DNA from: Saussurea involucrata
Lineage: Eukaryota > Streptophyta > Magnoliopsida > Asterales > Asteraceae
Assembly (NCBI GenBank): GCA_033807775.1
Contig: CM066319.1
Location: 140,790,983-140,854,982, forward strand
DNA: 64,000 nucleotides
Direction of reading: 5' to 3'
In this document: positions 10,601 through 21,408 of the stretch, in pieces
Position numbering within the stretch: the stretch's first letter is position 1
Layout of the letters: each line of letters starts with the position of its first letter
Translations under genes and position numbers: made by a program
The notes under the pieces: generated by a model
The model's database searches: none
Seen by the model: the letters and a program-made list of their open reading frames with translations, nothing else
Told to the model about the DNA's origin: nothing

Positions 10601-11740
10601 CCAGAAGAACAACCTCTCTCGCACAGAAACAGACCTTCCTCAGTTCCTCAAAGGCTGAGTGAAGAAGATCAAAAGAGGAGAGAAGAAATAATAAAGCGAT
10701 TCGAGGATCAGCGAATCATTCTAAGGCGCGATCAACTACCTTCAGTTCCTCCTAAGTTCAAAATTTCAAAAGCTGAATACCAGGAACATCTCAGAGCTGA
10801 ACGCCTCATCGCTGAAAAGAAGGAAGCTGAAGATAAAGACAGAGAATACGCCATCAAGCTCACTCAAGAATCTGTCAAAGACCCCAAGCTGAAGCGTATT
10901 CCCATTCAAATCCAACGAAAGCTTTGGGAACAAGCCCAGAAGATCGTGGAAAAGAAAGCTGAAGTTTCTCAGACCACCCTGATCTGGTGTAAAGAGAAAA
11001 TCCACTTCAGATATCGTCCAGCGAAGATCAACAAGGTATTCATCTCTGGAAGAACCTCCATCGGAGTACCTATTGTTGACATCAAACTGTTCAGAGAAGA
11101 TGGCACATCTGAAACCTTTCGCGCTGACACTGTAAAAAGGTATGGTCTCTCTGAATGGCTGGAGATGAGGTTAGCTATCCAACCATCACAATCTAAGTAC
11201 AAGGATCATTTCGAAAAGCTGATAAACAGACAGATCGATTTGATATCTTCTTGTGTGGATATTCCTCCTGTTCCTGATCTAAAGCCGAAAAGAAAAAGGG
11301 GCTCACCAAAGAAGAAACGTCAAGATTCAAACTCAGGTCCTGTCATACGAAATGAAACTGGAATTGGTTTCTCTCGCGCTGAAGTACTTGGTCCTGATCC
11401 TGATCTATCTGCCCTTGACATCTCTTTGCCACCATGTGAACTTTTCGTCCCTGGTAAAGTCATCAGTAATCCTTATGGAATATTCTTTCTTGACTACGAC
11501 GGACGTAAATGCTTTCAACGGATCGCTGAGCTTCCAATCACTCCAATCGAACAGCTCAGAGATCTCATCTACTGGTGCGACTTCAGAAAAGACATTCAGG
11601 CACGACACCTAAAACCCTTGATTTTTGAAGCTGCTCTGAAGCTAAAGAATAAAGGAGAAAAGGTTCCTGACTGGATGATTCCAACTGAAAAGACAACCCT
11701 TGATGAACTTCTCATTAAGGAAGAACCCTTTGAAGGCTGA
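7683..11740 (+). CDS. SIRE additional ORF ('env-like'), four predicted coding exons
   Basis: Function is unknown; SIRE/Maximus elements often carry such an ORF after pol. Predicted exons are 7683-8564, 8649-9168, 9248-10329 and 10484-11740, totalling 1,247 codons with the stop. The unspliced frame is broken at 9195-9197 and 10336-10338, but the three introns restore one frame. Exon 1 (about 294 residues) resembles the transposon-associated domain also found in Athila extra ORFs, with a recognisable FLDAMGY motif. Exon 2 is Ser/Thr-rich with a basic, NLS-like stretch (SKKRKQSLTPLDSKRIKKTK). Exon 3 has heptad repeats including a tandem DLGSVKT motif, three KSAE repeats and a long acidic tail. 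Exon 4 is charged and ends in EEPFEG. I see no signal peptide or membrane segment, so an envelope role is not supported. All exons match element F in order. Confidence 0.7.
8565..8648 (+). other. Predicted coding intron 1 of the third gene (84 bases)
   Basis: GAG|GTACGT is a strong donor, a pyrimidine-rich run follows, and CCCAG|GC is the acceptor. The length is a multiple of three with no stop, so retention would only add 28 residues. Element F has the same borders (40310 down to 40221, 90 bases). This is the weakest of the introns. Confidence 0.5.
9169..9247 (+). other. Predicted coding intron 2 of the third gene (79 bases)
   Basis: GCAG|GTACAA is the donor and GTTACAG|GTCC the acceptor. 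Splicing in phase 1 joins the frame ending at 9197 to the frame open through 10338. Element F has the same junction (39679 down to 39596, 84 bases), where the intron happens to be open. Confidence 0.7.
10330..10483 (+). other. Predicted coding intron 3 of the third gene (154 bases)
   Basis: GTCAG|GTACAC is the donor and CAGCTAG|TCC the acceptor, with a T-rich interior. Splicing in phase 0 joins the exon ending at codon 10327-10329 to an open frame from 10484 to 11740. Element F has the same junctions (38555 down to 38401, 155 bases). Confidence 0.7.
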
Positions 11741-11994
11741 CAACAATCACCTCATTCTCTATTGTATCAGTCATCCTTCAGTACTTGTAATTTATTTCGC
11801 TTGTACTTGTAATCTTTATTATTCAAATTGTAACCTGATTCAAAGATTTAAAGAAAGATTTCAGCGAATGTACTTTACTCCATCAATACTGAAAAGATCC
11901 CAGAAAACAGTAAAAGGGACAAATATTTTATGAGTTCTTTTTATCCTTATGTTTTCATTAAATAGCAATTTTCTTTGTTGCTATGTCATAATCA

Positions 11995-12007
11995 AATAGG
12001 GGGAGAT
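11995..12007 (+). other. Polypurine tract of element A
   Basis: An AGGGGGAGA run sits directly before the TG that opens the 3' LTR. It primes plus-strand synthesis. Element F has the same tract on the other strand at 36878-36890. Confidence 0.9.
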
Positions 12008-12967
12008 TGTTGATCCAAACCCTCAATGATTTGATAATGACCCTATCTTAAATACTTAGTGAAAATTGTAAGTAAACAATATGTATCAGAGTTTCACTAT
12101 CGCTGATAAGTACTAAGATCTTACAGTACTGCTGATAGGAACTCTCGCTCTTTTAGATTAAACATTCAGCGAACACTGTTCACCATATCGCTGAGTCTGT
12201 TCAGTCCTTATGGTGATCGCTGATAAGTTAGTTGTTTACTTATGATCCCTGAAGACAAGATTCACGTCAACAAAGGTTCTACGCTGAAGTCGAAGATTAA
12301 GCTCAAGAACCAGCGACAAGTCTCCTAATGAACTGATGCGGATCAGCGAAGACTCAGATTTGTCCACTCAACGTGAAGTATCAAGTACAAGACTTCAGCT
12401 ATCGCTGAACTCTATCATTCGCTGATATGAAACGATAGATCGCTGAATCAACGAAAGCTGATCATGAAGTCCTCCGTACAAAGTACTTTTGTCTTAACCT
12501 CCCTTGCACGCCACCGTACGAAATGTCAGAAAAGAACCTCCGAAAATCTGAAATCGTACAACCACTCTGATACTACACTGTTCATTCATGCGGCTACTAA
12601 GGTTGTCAACAAAGGTCAATGATATGCAACCAATCCGCTGATGACACGTGTAAAGTGTATACTGAATTGCATTAAATGCATGCAATATATAAAGAGATGA
12701 ACTCACTTCATTTGAAGTAACTTGCTAACTCTGGACAAGTTCAAATCTCTCTTAAGATAGGATTTTATTAGTAATCTTCTTATCTTTCTTAGTGCAAGAA
12801 ACCTTAGTGTTCCAACTTGTTTAGATTTAGGTTTATCCTTAATCTTGTTTCCGCAACAAGCTGTAAATTGTTAATGATTTATCAATAAACAATTTAGAAA
12901 AGTAAAATAGTGTGTTTGTATTCAACCCCCCCTTCTACAAACTTGTATAGGCCTTTCGGGACCAACA
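12008..12967 (+). repeat. 3' LTR of element A (960 bp)
   Basis: It starts TGTTGATCC and ends GGGACCAACA, the TG...CA form. It follows the polypurine tract directly and is complete. Differences from the 5' LTR are three substitutions and a poly-C run of 7 instead of 24. Confidence 0.95.
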
Positions 12968-14622
12968 GTCTTTCAAACCGCGAGTTGAATTTGGTTTCAA
13001 CTTGTAGAACCAATATGCTCGATGGAGGAAATAATGAATTGTCGCGAACACCACTTGATAAGGATGAGAAGAATTGATCACTTGTAAGCACTTTGAACTC
13101 TTTTTGGATTTCGGAACTTATCAATCTCGGAACTGATCAATCAACAGTTACTCCCCCTCGGCTTTTGCTAACTCCCCCTCAACTTGATATTCAGTGTCTT
13201 TGAATCTGTACCCTTTCTCCCCCTCATGATGAGTAGGAGCATCCGGAGCATCATGTATGTTCAAAGACAATAGTGACGAGTAGCAAAAATTCCAGATCAA
13301 AACATTAAGTAACCAGAATGGGGTAAATATCTAACACATAAACACAAAAGTAACTGTTATCACAACAATTTAAAAATTGTGTGGCCTATGTTCAGAGTTG
13401 GCAATGGGGTATCTCTGATAGGACTTCCAGTTATCACTGAAGTAAAAAATTACTTCTCAAACTGTTCCGGCAATATCACGAAGATATGCGATTGGAATCA
13501 CAAAGACTCGTGCATGTGTGAAAGAAATAAATTATATCTGTTAGGCTCAAATATTGATTTAAATTGGGACTCAAGTTAAAAATCAATTGACACAGTGATT
13601 AGAATATGAAGTTCGGAGACCGGAGCTGATGTCTTCCTTTTTCAATATCTAAGATCTCCGAGTGAGGAATAGATAGATTATGTGCTAATTCTCCGTGCAT
13701 TTATGAAACAAGCATATGTTGTGAGATGCTTGAGTGGCTAGGTGGGGTGACACAAGTTATCGACACTGGGTCCATGTTTGTTTCAATATTCATCTCCAAA
13801 GAACGAGAATGAATAGATTGTGTGGTTACCCGGATAACTGACTCGGTTTGGTAAGGACCAATAATTCTTTTAAGTCCTGTCACATCCTCACCATTTTTCT
13901 TTTCACTCCAAACTCATCTATCAAACTAGACCCCTCACTGTCTATAAGGGATGTGTTTCTTTGGTAGGTCCTTCCGGTTTTGGATAAACCATAGAAACGA
14001 TGTAATTCCTAACACTCCTTTTCATGCATCGAGTAGAACAATTTAGTAACCAGTGAAGAACGAGTTCTAAACTGAAATGTTGAGAAGTCAAAACTTTTAA
14101 GAACGAGTCCTGATCTGAGTTGATCAGAAGTCATAAAAAATGAAGTTCGAGTTCTGATCCGAGGTAATCATAAGTCATATAGAATTTCAAGAAACAAAAT
14201 CAAGCGCTAAACGGAATGACTCAGTAAGCACATTATGTTCAAAAATGAAACAATGATTAGAAAGTTTAATTGTGAAGAACAAGTCACAATTAATATATCA
14301 GAAAAGAATTGAATCATTTACAAGAAATAGCGAACTTAGAAAACAACTAGGAATTCAAACGAGTATATTTCCATCAAAAAATCAACGAATATGTGAGACA
14401 TGGAAATAACTAAGTCAAGGAAACATAACACGTGGCAATTATGGAAGTTAAAATTGGAGAATAACAAACACAAGTGAGTTATTCAGAATGAATTACCACG
14501 ATTTTTGAATTCAGTTAAAGTTCACTTACCTTTCATAAAATAGTACTCCCCCTCAAAATTGGCATAACCTCTGAATGCAGTCATGTGAAAAGAATGTTCT
14601 GAACTAAGTGCACATGACGTTC
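12968..14622 (-). other. Non-coding tail of element B with three polypurine-like runs
   Basis: CTCCCCCTC-type runs (polypurine on the minus strand) occur near 13151, 13173 and 13220, with another near 14547. No credible frame is present between 13237 and 14520. That part contains short AT-rich text and a diffuse repeat of a 'gaacgagttctgat' theme at 14060-14170. Pol should be here in an autonomous element and is absent. Confidence 0.5.
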
Positions 14623-16623
14623 CTGCAAAATAAATTAGAAGGATTTTGGTATCCATCCATTGATGGATCCTTGACGGTTAGATGCCCTATTATAGTGAGG
14701 ACCGGGGATACTATAGGTACCATGCCAATGAGATTCATATTTATGATCATCAAAATCATTCGAACCACATGTAGAACAACAGATACAATCATGAGAAAGT
14801 TGAAGCAACTGTTGAATTGAATAAACTCTTAAGGGAAACATCACCTTTTGTTCAACAGAAGTACGAGAATTAAAAAATCATGATGGCGATTGTATGTCCT
14901 AACATGCGGAACTGGCTTAAATGACTTTGTATTCGTTTTGCTTTCATTTGACTTCTTCACCACCCAAACTTGTTTGAACCTCTTTCTCCGACCATTATTA
15001 TCTGACTTATCATTAAAGGTATGATCAGTAGAGTTTGAGTAGACATGATGTTTATCAGTTGATCGACCAGTCTTTTCCCGCGGCTGTGATTGTTTTTGAA
15101 AGCGAGAATCAGTTTTAGAAACCTTATTCACAGTCGGGGTCTTTGGTTTTGAAGAACATTCTCCTTTTTGAAAATTGACCGGGCGATTTACCGCTTTTGA
15201 AAGAAAGTCGGTGTGACTTGGAAGAGGTTTGTCAAATGGAAATGATTCAAACTCTTCATCTGAACTACACTCGGAATTCATGAATTTAGAAAAATCGATA
15301 TCCGGAATCGATGGACTAGGATTGGTCGAGGGAGGTGAGGAACACTTTGTGTTTGTGTGTTTAGGTGAATCTGGAGCGGAAGCTAAGAAAAAGTCAGAGT
15401 TTAGATTCTTTAAAACACATTTATCTTGAAACTCTTTACCGTTTCGTGAAAATGTTTTACAATGAAAGTTTTACACGAAGATGTATCAGATGAGTCGGAG
15501 GAAAGTTCGGGTGAACTCAGCTTTTCGGTTTGGAGTTGGTCAATCGACTCTTGAAGTTGACCATTTCTCACATGCTCCTTCATCGCTTCTGTTGCCAAAG
15601 CATACAGTTTTGATGTGAGCCGATTGATTTCATTCGGAAGGATTTCCTGTCCCTCATCCGACACAGATTCGGTTTTTGTGGATTTAAGATTCTCAAGTTC
15701 TGTCATAAGCGCTTGCTTTTCCTTTTGAAAACATGATCTTTCCTTCTCGAGTGACTCCTCTAATTCGATTATTTTTGCTTCCTAAATGAGAGGAGGGACA
15801 TAGAGTTTAAACTCGTCCGTCTCAGTTTTGGGTTCAGGTGCTTGGGCCTCATCCTTTTTGGAGGAATCCTTGGGCGTCGCAACCTTATAGCCGTCAAAGT
15901 AGTCATTCGAGAGGTATTTCTTTGGATTTTTCTTGTACATGTAGTTCATTGGCTCGTAGCAAAAAGGAAGTTGCATTTTAGTGGTGTGTTTGTGCTTGTA
16001 TTTCTCAGTTTCCTCTTCTTTCTCCGGTTCAAGAGGACCAGTCCATTTTATCTTATATTCAGGATACTTTTTGTCCAGACCGAGACAACTAAAGTGATAA
16101 AGTGTTGGTCTTTTGGCCACAATCTTTTTCAAGTACTGAGGGTTATCGTATCCGATTCCCATTCCTTGTTAAAGTATGTGAATTCCTTGAGTTTATTCAT
16201 GTGAATGGTCTAGTCTGTTTGACCTCTTTTGTGGAGTTTGGTTTCAAGATCAGTTATTTTGGAAACTATTTTCTTGTGCTGAATTTGAAGAGAAGAGCAT
16301 TGATAAACAATCTTTGTGTGCTCATTCTTACACTGATCCAACTGTGAATTCAGTTCAGATATTTTGGCCCTTAAGTCCTTTGGTGCTAATGAAATATTTG
16401 AGCATTTTTCTTTTAGGTAGGTGTTGTCAGACTTAAGCTTTTCTGTGATCTTCGTTTGAACATCTAACTTTCCTTTAAGCGAATTAATTTCAAGTAGTTG
16501 TTCATTCGAGGAAAACATATATGACTCTACCTTTTGACCAAGCAGTTGAATCTTGTCAACTAAAGCATTATGAGTTGGTAGACATACCTGACAAGTTGCT
16601 TCAGACTGAGATGAATAAGACAT
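14623..16623 (-). pseudogene. gag: gag-like coiled-coil protein of element B, broken
   Basis: The frame starts at an ATG at 16623 (MSYSSQSEATCQVC). It runs through a coiled coil, a GIGYDNPQYLKK motif, a block seen in SIRE-type gags (about 15830-16160), a second coiled coil and a basic tail. Near 14660-14800 is a Cys/His-rich segment (CSTCGSNDFDDHKYESHWH) that looks like a decayed or unusual zinc knuckle. Breaks are a stop at 16210-16212, a frameshift before 16162, a TAG at 15782-15784 and another frameshift near 15430. The UBN2-type N-terminal gag domain is missing. The frame ends WIPKSF-TAA at 14637-14635, followed in frame 12 bases on by TTTTGCAG, the same arrangement as the gag-pol border of A and F. 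Confidence 0.65.
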
Positions 16624-17039
16624 TGTTACCTGAAAATTATGATCGTTAATCGGTGTTGTTTTGAAGAATCAAAAATTGCGGAAGAAAATCAAAATTAAAT
16701 CAGAAAAACAAATCTAAAAAATAAATTTGTTTTCACAATTTAAACTCTGATTAGTTAACCGGAACAAACAAAATCAAACTTCGAGAATAAAGCCTGCAAG
16801 ATAAACAAACCAAGTTAGATCAAAGACGACGAAAATAAGCTCAAAAACGTCGCAATAATTCTCAAACCAATCGTTAAAAAAAATTCGCAACTTTCGTAAG
16901 ACTCTCAATCACGAGACGTTCGGTAACTCGGGTACCGATCAAATCCGTGCGATAAACCTTCAAACACGAGATGAGTTCGTGCGATATATAGATGCAAAAG
17001 AATCGAACCTAGCGATGTACGATCAAACCGATGGTTTAG

Positions 17040-17115
17040 CACGATATATATATATGTATTCAATGGTTGCTCTTTGTGAATTATATATATATGTATGTAT
17101 GTATGTATATATATG

Positions 17116-17150
<35 letters not shown>

Positions 17151-17155
17151 GCAAT
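17040..17155. repeat. TA/TATG microsatellite
   Basis: TA and TATG runs alternate. The phrase CAATGGTTGCTCTTTGTGAA flanks them as a direct repeat, near 17060 and 17152. Confidence 0.85.
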
Positions 17156-17325
17156 GGTTGCTCTTTGTGAAGATGGATATGTAAATCAAAAAATATGCAT
17201 GAAATGGATATCTATATGTAAATGCATGTGGCGAATATTTGCATGTAACGAGAAATAAGAAAAAAGCACGGTCAAAGATGATGTGAGTCAAAGATGGATG
17301 GCTAGTGAGGTATGCATGCGGTAAT

Positions 17326-17520
17326 AAAAGGATACCCGGGATTTAGAAGCATCCGGGAAGTGAAATGGTATCCAGAAAGTAGATTTCATCCGGGAAGAAA
17401 CATGCATCCGGAAAGCAAGTATTTATCCGGGAAGAGAAGTTTTAATCGGAAAATATTTGTCTCCGGGAAGAAATTTTATCCACCAGAACAATCCGGATGG
17501 ATTTGTCCGGATAGTGGTGA
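17326..17520. repeat. Imperfect tandem array around ATCCGGGAAG
   Basis: About ten copies of an ATCCGG(G/A)A(A)G theme occur at 15-30 base spacing. Similar CCGG-centred arrays are found in the LTRs of elements E and H. Confidence 0.75.
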
Positions 17521-17874
17521 GAAATAGGAAACTTACCCGAAAAAATTAAGAACTTTCGGATACGACGGCTGTGCTTGCAATTCGGATCTTCGCTAGACAA
17601 GGGTTGCTTGATTTCACTCCTGAAAGGTTTGAAATCAACCAAAACACAAAAACAAACATACCCAAATCTATTTCTAAGCAAAATATATCATATTTTTCAA
17701 TAATCACCACAAAAAAATTAAGAACAACACCAAAACTCAAGAACTGGTTTTAAATTGAAAAATTGATACCTTTGAGAATAACGATTAAACAATCGAGATC
17801 TAACAAACGAATTATTAAATCAACGAAAGAACTTTGCAAACCTGATTGATGATCGATTTACCCACAAAAAAAAC

Positions 17875-18075
17875 TGCACTATGTCGAAAATAATAAGGGT
17901 GCCTTCTGGACCTCAAACGATTAATCCCACCGTTCAAAATGTAGAATAGAATGTCGTGAAGCTACTGTCCAAAAATCGTGACGATCCGACGGTTCAAACT
18001 CCGGGAATAGGCAAAACGGCACGGATGTGTTTTCCAGAAAATTCAATACAAATTTTATTGCTTTTTCTCGCTTTC
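17875..18075 (-). other. Leader block shared by elements B and D
   Basis: From CTGCACTATGTCGAAAATAA onward this block aligns with 28144-28335 for about 190 bases at roughly 85% identity by eye. The two elements have unrelated LTRs. It lies just downstream of the primer site in both. Confidence 0.75.
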
Positions 18076-18111
18076 GTTCGATTTCTTCTAATTCTTCAAA
18101 TCACCGATTTA

Positions 18112-18123
18112 GCTCTGATACCA
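18112..18123 (-). other. Primer binding site of element B, initiator tRNA-Met
   Basis: The complement reads TGGTATCAGAGC, two bases from the LTR end at 18126. Confidence 0.9.
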
Positions 18124-18125
18124 CG

Positions 18126-18474
18126 TGTAGATCCCAGATTGACAGGTAACAATAAAATCAATGAGCAATAACAAGAACAATTGTTGATTTCAAGTTGTCA
18201 TCCATCTCATATTCATTCAAAGTATCAATCGTTCAGAGAATTTTACAATTCAAAGTAGGGAACGATTGTGGATCTCTCTTAGCTCTAACCTAAAACTAGG
18301 TTAATACTAAACCTTATATACTTAGGCCTTAGACAAACAAGGCCCAAGCCCATTAGGCTAAACTAAGCCCAATTAACACAATTAAGGGCTTTTACAATAA
18401 TTAATTAAACTAATTAAACGCTATATATTTGTTTATATATCTTTCTAATATGTAGGACATTTATGGTTCTAACA
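18126..18474 (-). repeat. 5' LTR of element B (349 bp)
   Basis: On the plus strand it opens TGTAGATCCC and closes GTTCTAACA, the TG...CA form, and it abuts the primer site. No second copy is in the window. The right flank is GAATT. Confidence 0.75.
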
Positions 18475-18937
18475 GAATTTTATTGCATTTTTTAATTATG
18501 TATTGAAAAAACGAATTTCAGTCAATTTTAATAGTAGAATTAATTTTTAATTATTTTATATTTTATAATATGGAGTGAATATTTAGTTTCAACTAAAAAA
18601 TATGTATTTTAGATTTATATTTATAATTATAATAATAACGTGAAAGTTTAGTTGACAAAAGTTTTGTTTCATCATTATTAGGTCAATATATTAATCGGAC
18701 CCTTAAATTAAGATAAAGTTTGATATAACCCCCTTAATGACGATTTTGAAAGTTGGTATCTCAAAATAGGAATCATGTGGAAGTTAGTTCATTTTGATAT
18801 ATCAAATATTACCGTTACCTGTTGAACAGGTTACCTAAATAAACATAAAGTTTGATACAAACCCCTAAATGACGATTTAATCAGGTGAAACTTGATTTTA
18901 TTTTGATGCAATTTTCCCTTGGTGAATGACAGTGCTT
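18475..18937. other. AT-rich sequence, no gene seen
   Basis: I see no open frame and no element termini. Two near-copies of a phrase like 'aaacataaagtttgatacaacccc' (18712, 18840) hint at an old repeat. Confidence 0.4.
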
Positions 18938-20529
18938 TGAATACACCGATAAACGTGTGCTAATTAAACCTCAACGCAAGTATACATTGAGATCTAATGT
19001 CGTCTTTTCAATTAATAAAGTGATGAGAGCCACGTATCGTTCCCACAAAGATTGGAGTAAAAGCGTAATAAAAGTCTAATAAAAGATATGATTTCCAAGG
19101 ATCAAGTCGAAGACAATATTTTGGTTGGATTTATCACAGATTATATTGAACAATTAATAAAGAAAGCGAGGGTGAAAGATGTTGGGGTGAAGTCTAAATA
19201 TAAATTCCAGCAGACTAATGTTGTGGCAATGCTACAACATTGGTCTCTCAACACTTAAGTTCACCATCTACTTTTCAGTATGCCCTTTCGGATCTTCAAC
19301 ATTATACTATTGATCTAGCTTTCAATCAACCCATTCCTGGTGTTGTATCAGGACTATCAATAGCAAATGATGCCTTCCAAGTATATGGATAAACAAATTA
19401 CTTTGTTAAAAATCACCCTTCTAAGTTGATCCCATATCTGTTAAGTTGACGTGTTCTGAGTGGTCCATTCCTGATACACACTCTACACTGTTACCATCAT
19501 GAAGATGACCAACTTATCGGGCAAAATCAACCAAGAAAAGACAGAGATGACAAATTCTTTTGTCAGTAGCTCTTCCAAGTCTTACTTCTTTTGTCATTCG
19601 GATTGACGTGCGTATCAATCGCTCATTCCTGAGCCATGACACTTTAACACTTTCAAAGTGATCAAAACGTCATGAAGTAAACTTATCTTTATAAAACTTA
19701 ACATGAAATGGTGAACATCATTATTGAGAAACGATGTCCACCTTTCTTTATATTTAAAACTTCACCCTTTAATCTCACACCCAAGCTATGAAACTTAGCT
19801 ACTCATACTTGAAATTAAATTGCAATAAATGTAAATGACTGTAATTGAATACATAATGTAAATGACATAAAAGTAAATAACAAGAATGTAAGATGCAATA
19901 ATTCAAAGCAAGAAAGAAGTGCATCAATGTTGTCAGCAATGCTGCAGCAACTCATGCATAAGAACTATAATAAGAACAAGATGAAGAACTTATAAATACT
20001 TGCATAAAACTTAAAGAGGTTTCTCACCAGTTGTGAACTGATGGAAATCGATCCCTACAAACAATGCCATGCACACCTATTTATGCAAGGGAGGTGTGAC
20101 ACAAAGGTAAATATCAAAATGGATCTTTTAATGTACCATGAAAGTACATTATATGTACTAACATTTGACAAAAGAAACTTCCTAGTACTTGTCTTATTAC
20201 AACCCAATTGAATCAGTTTTTAGAAGTAACTAGTTAGTTGGAATTGGATTGATCTTGATTTCTTCTCCAAAAATTACGCTCCATGCCATTGAACCGCTTC
20301 CATTCGTCTAGACACCAATGCTGCAGCATTGAGAAGCAACAACAGCCTGCCCAAGAACAAGTTAGCCACTTTATTTTGTAAAAACAAGCAAAATCATTTA
20401 CTTAGCTCCATGATTAAGAAAGATGAAAATAAGAGAATAAAATGACTCAAAGGTTCGGATAAAGCAAAATATTCTACCTAAAAATAGAGTAAAAAGGCAC
20501 TTTATGCATTGAATAATCAATGCATATCA
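18938..20529. repeat. Putative degenerate solo LTR of an Athila/Tat-type element
   Basis: It opens TGAATACACC and closes ATGCATATCA. It contains CTCAACGCAAGTATACAT followed by CGTATCGTTCCCACA, the same two landmarks found in element G's LTRs (near 51295 and 51365). It is 1.6 kb and has no frame. No target duplication was found (TGCTT versus GTGAA), so the ends are tentative. Confidence 0.45.
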
Positions 20530-20592
20530 GTGAAACAATTAAAATAATTTATTTCTCTACTAATTATTAAGATTTAACAAGGTTCTTATAAA

Positions 20593-20625
20593 CTAAAAAA
20601 ATGGAGAGAGAGAGAGAGAGAGTGG
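20593..20625. repeat. GA microsatellite at the 5' edge of the LINE
   Basis: A GAGAGA run follows ATGG and is embedded in a purine-rich stretch (20600-20790). No confident frame is read here. Confidence 0.7.
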
Positions 20626-20807
20626 CCGGAGTAGACGCCGGCAAGAGAGAGAACGACAGCGATGAGGGAGCGTTAGAGAACGAGTGGGTATGGGTGCGAT
20701 AGCAAGAGAGAGGAGAGGCGAGAGTGCGAGAGTTTGGGCAAAGAAAAGTGAGAACGATGTTGAGGCAGCAGCTAAGTCACGACTGAACCACAACTACCTG
20801 ACGGAGA

Positions 20808-21403
20808 ATGGTTTCATACATGTTCTTTAATTTTCGAGACAACTGGGATGTGCCACAGCTATGGAGAGCATTTAAATTGTATGGAGAGGTAGGAGATTTA
20901 TACATGGCTAAGAGGATAACGGTAAGCGGTAATAGATTCAGATTTGTTCGCTTTAAAACGGTAAACAACGAGATGGAGATGGAAAGAAAGTTAAACACAA
21001 TGTGGATTGGGACTTATAAGTTATAAACTAAGGGTTTTCCTGGCAAATAAGGAAACAAACAAGGATAGAAGAACTGACAGGAGAGAAGTAATGCCTCATT
21101 GATTATTCATGTATGGAACAAAGTTTAATGACAAATGAGAGAGGAGATCGTACCGCGAAGTAGTCAAAGAGAAAGATTGTAAAGAGGAAGCAACGGCAGA
21201 GGAGAAGAATCACATGAAGGAAATAATAGGAGTATGGCAACCGGACGTAGAGGCAGAGGAAAGGCTGAAAAATTGTGTGGTAGGCAATGTAACATCGCTC
21301 GATAACATAGTCGATTCAGAACTTGTGCAAATCAGAGAACCTTATGGAATGTTCGGTAAAACATTTGGGGGGAAGGAACGTTCTAATCATGTTCGAGAAT
21401 GAG
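20808..21403 (+). pseudogene. LINE ORF1, N-terminal RRM part, broken
   Basis: 20808-21026 encodes an RRM-like fold in the form usual for plant LINE ORF1 proteins: a FFNFRDNWDVPQLW start, a KLYGEVGDLY turn and an RFRFVRFK RNP1 core. ORF1 proteins bind the element RNA. Stops follow at 21024 and beyond. Another frame (21214-21402) holds KEIIGVWQPDVEAEERLKNC and continues the family's pattern. A third frame (VLIMFENEK) runs up to the element D junction. Frameshifts therefore separate the pieces. Confidence 0.6.
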
Positions 21404-21408
21404 AAAAC
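21404..21408. other. Target-site duplication of element D, left
   Basis: AAAAC, identical to 29063-29067. Confidence 0.9.

Larger units (their letters stand above)
1..12967 (+). mobile_element. Element A: SIRE/Maximus-like Ty1/copia retrotransposon with a third, intron-bearing gene
   Basis: The order is LTR, initiator-Met primer site, gag, protease-integrase-RT-RNase H, extra ORF, polypurine tract, LTR. Integrase before RT is the Ty1/copia order, and the large ORF after pol is typical of the SIRE/Maximus lineage. Position 1 aligns with LTR base 95, so about 94 bases lie outside the window and the full element is about 13.06 kb. The two LTRs differ by only three substitutions (332, 522, 677) and the length of one poly-C tract over 866 shared bases. 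At a commonly used grass rate of 1.3e-8 per site per year this is roughly 0.1-0.2 My (inference). The 3' flank starts GTCTT; the matching 5' target duplication cannot be seen. Confidence 0.95.
16624..18111 (-). other. Leader of element B
   Basis: This 1.5 kb between the primer site and gag has no coding frame. It contains a TA/TATG microsatellite (17040-17155), an array of CCGG-centred repeats (17326-17520) and a block shared with element D's leader (17875-18075). Confidence 0.6.
12968..18474 (-). mobile_element. Element B: truncated copia remnant (5' LTR, leader and gag only)
   Basis: Read on the minus strand it has an LTR (18474-18126), a primer site, a 1.5 kb leader, a gag-like ORF and a non-coding tail with three polypurine-like runs that stops at element A's 3' LTR. 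No protease, integrase, RT or RNase H is present. Its own 3' LTR is not in the window. The simplest reading is that A inserted in B and the rest of B lies left of the window. Confidence 0.7.

Noticed and set aside
7683..11740. Envelope glycoprotein
   Set aside because: No signal peptide, transmembrane helix or cysteine-rich ectodomain is visible; the 'env-like' label comes from position only.
16979..17291. Tyr/Ile-rich frames over the TA/TATG run
   Set aside because: They are microsatellite translations.
17326..17520. CRISPR-like regularly spaced repeats
   Set aside because: Repeat units are short, degenerate and irregularly spaced, and the setting is a plant retrotransposon leader.
18112..18123. 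tRNA-like words (TGGTATCAGAGC) as possible tRNA genes
   Set aside because: Only the 12-base primer complement is present, always next to an LTR; there is no cloverleaf around it.
21214..21402. Small host gene
   Set aside because: It fits between the RRM and the next LINE ORF1 motif and is better explained as part of the LINE.
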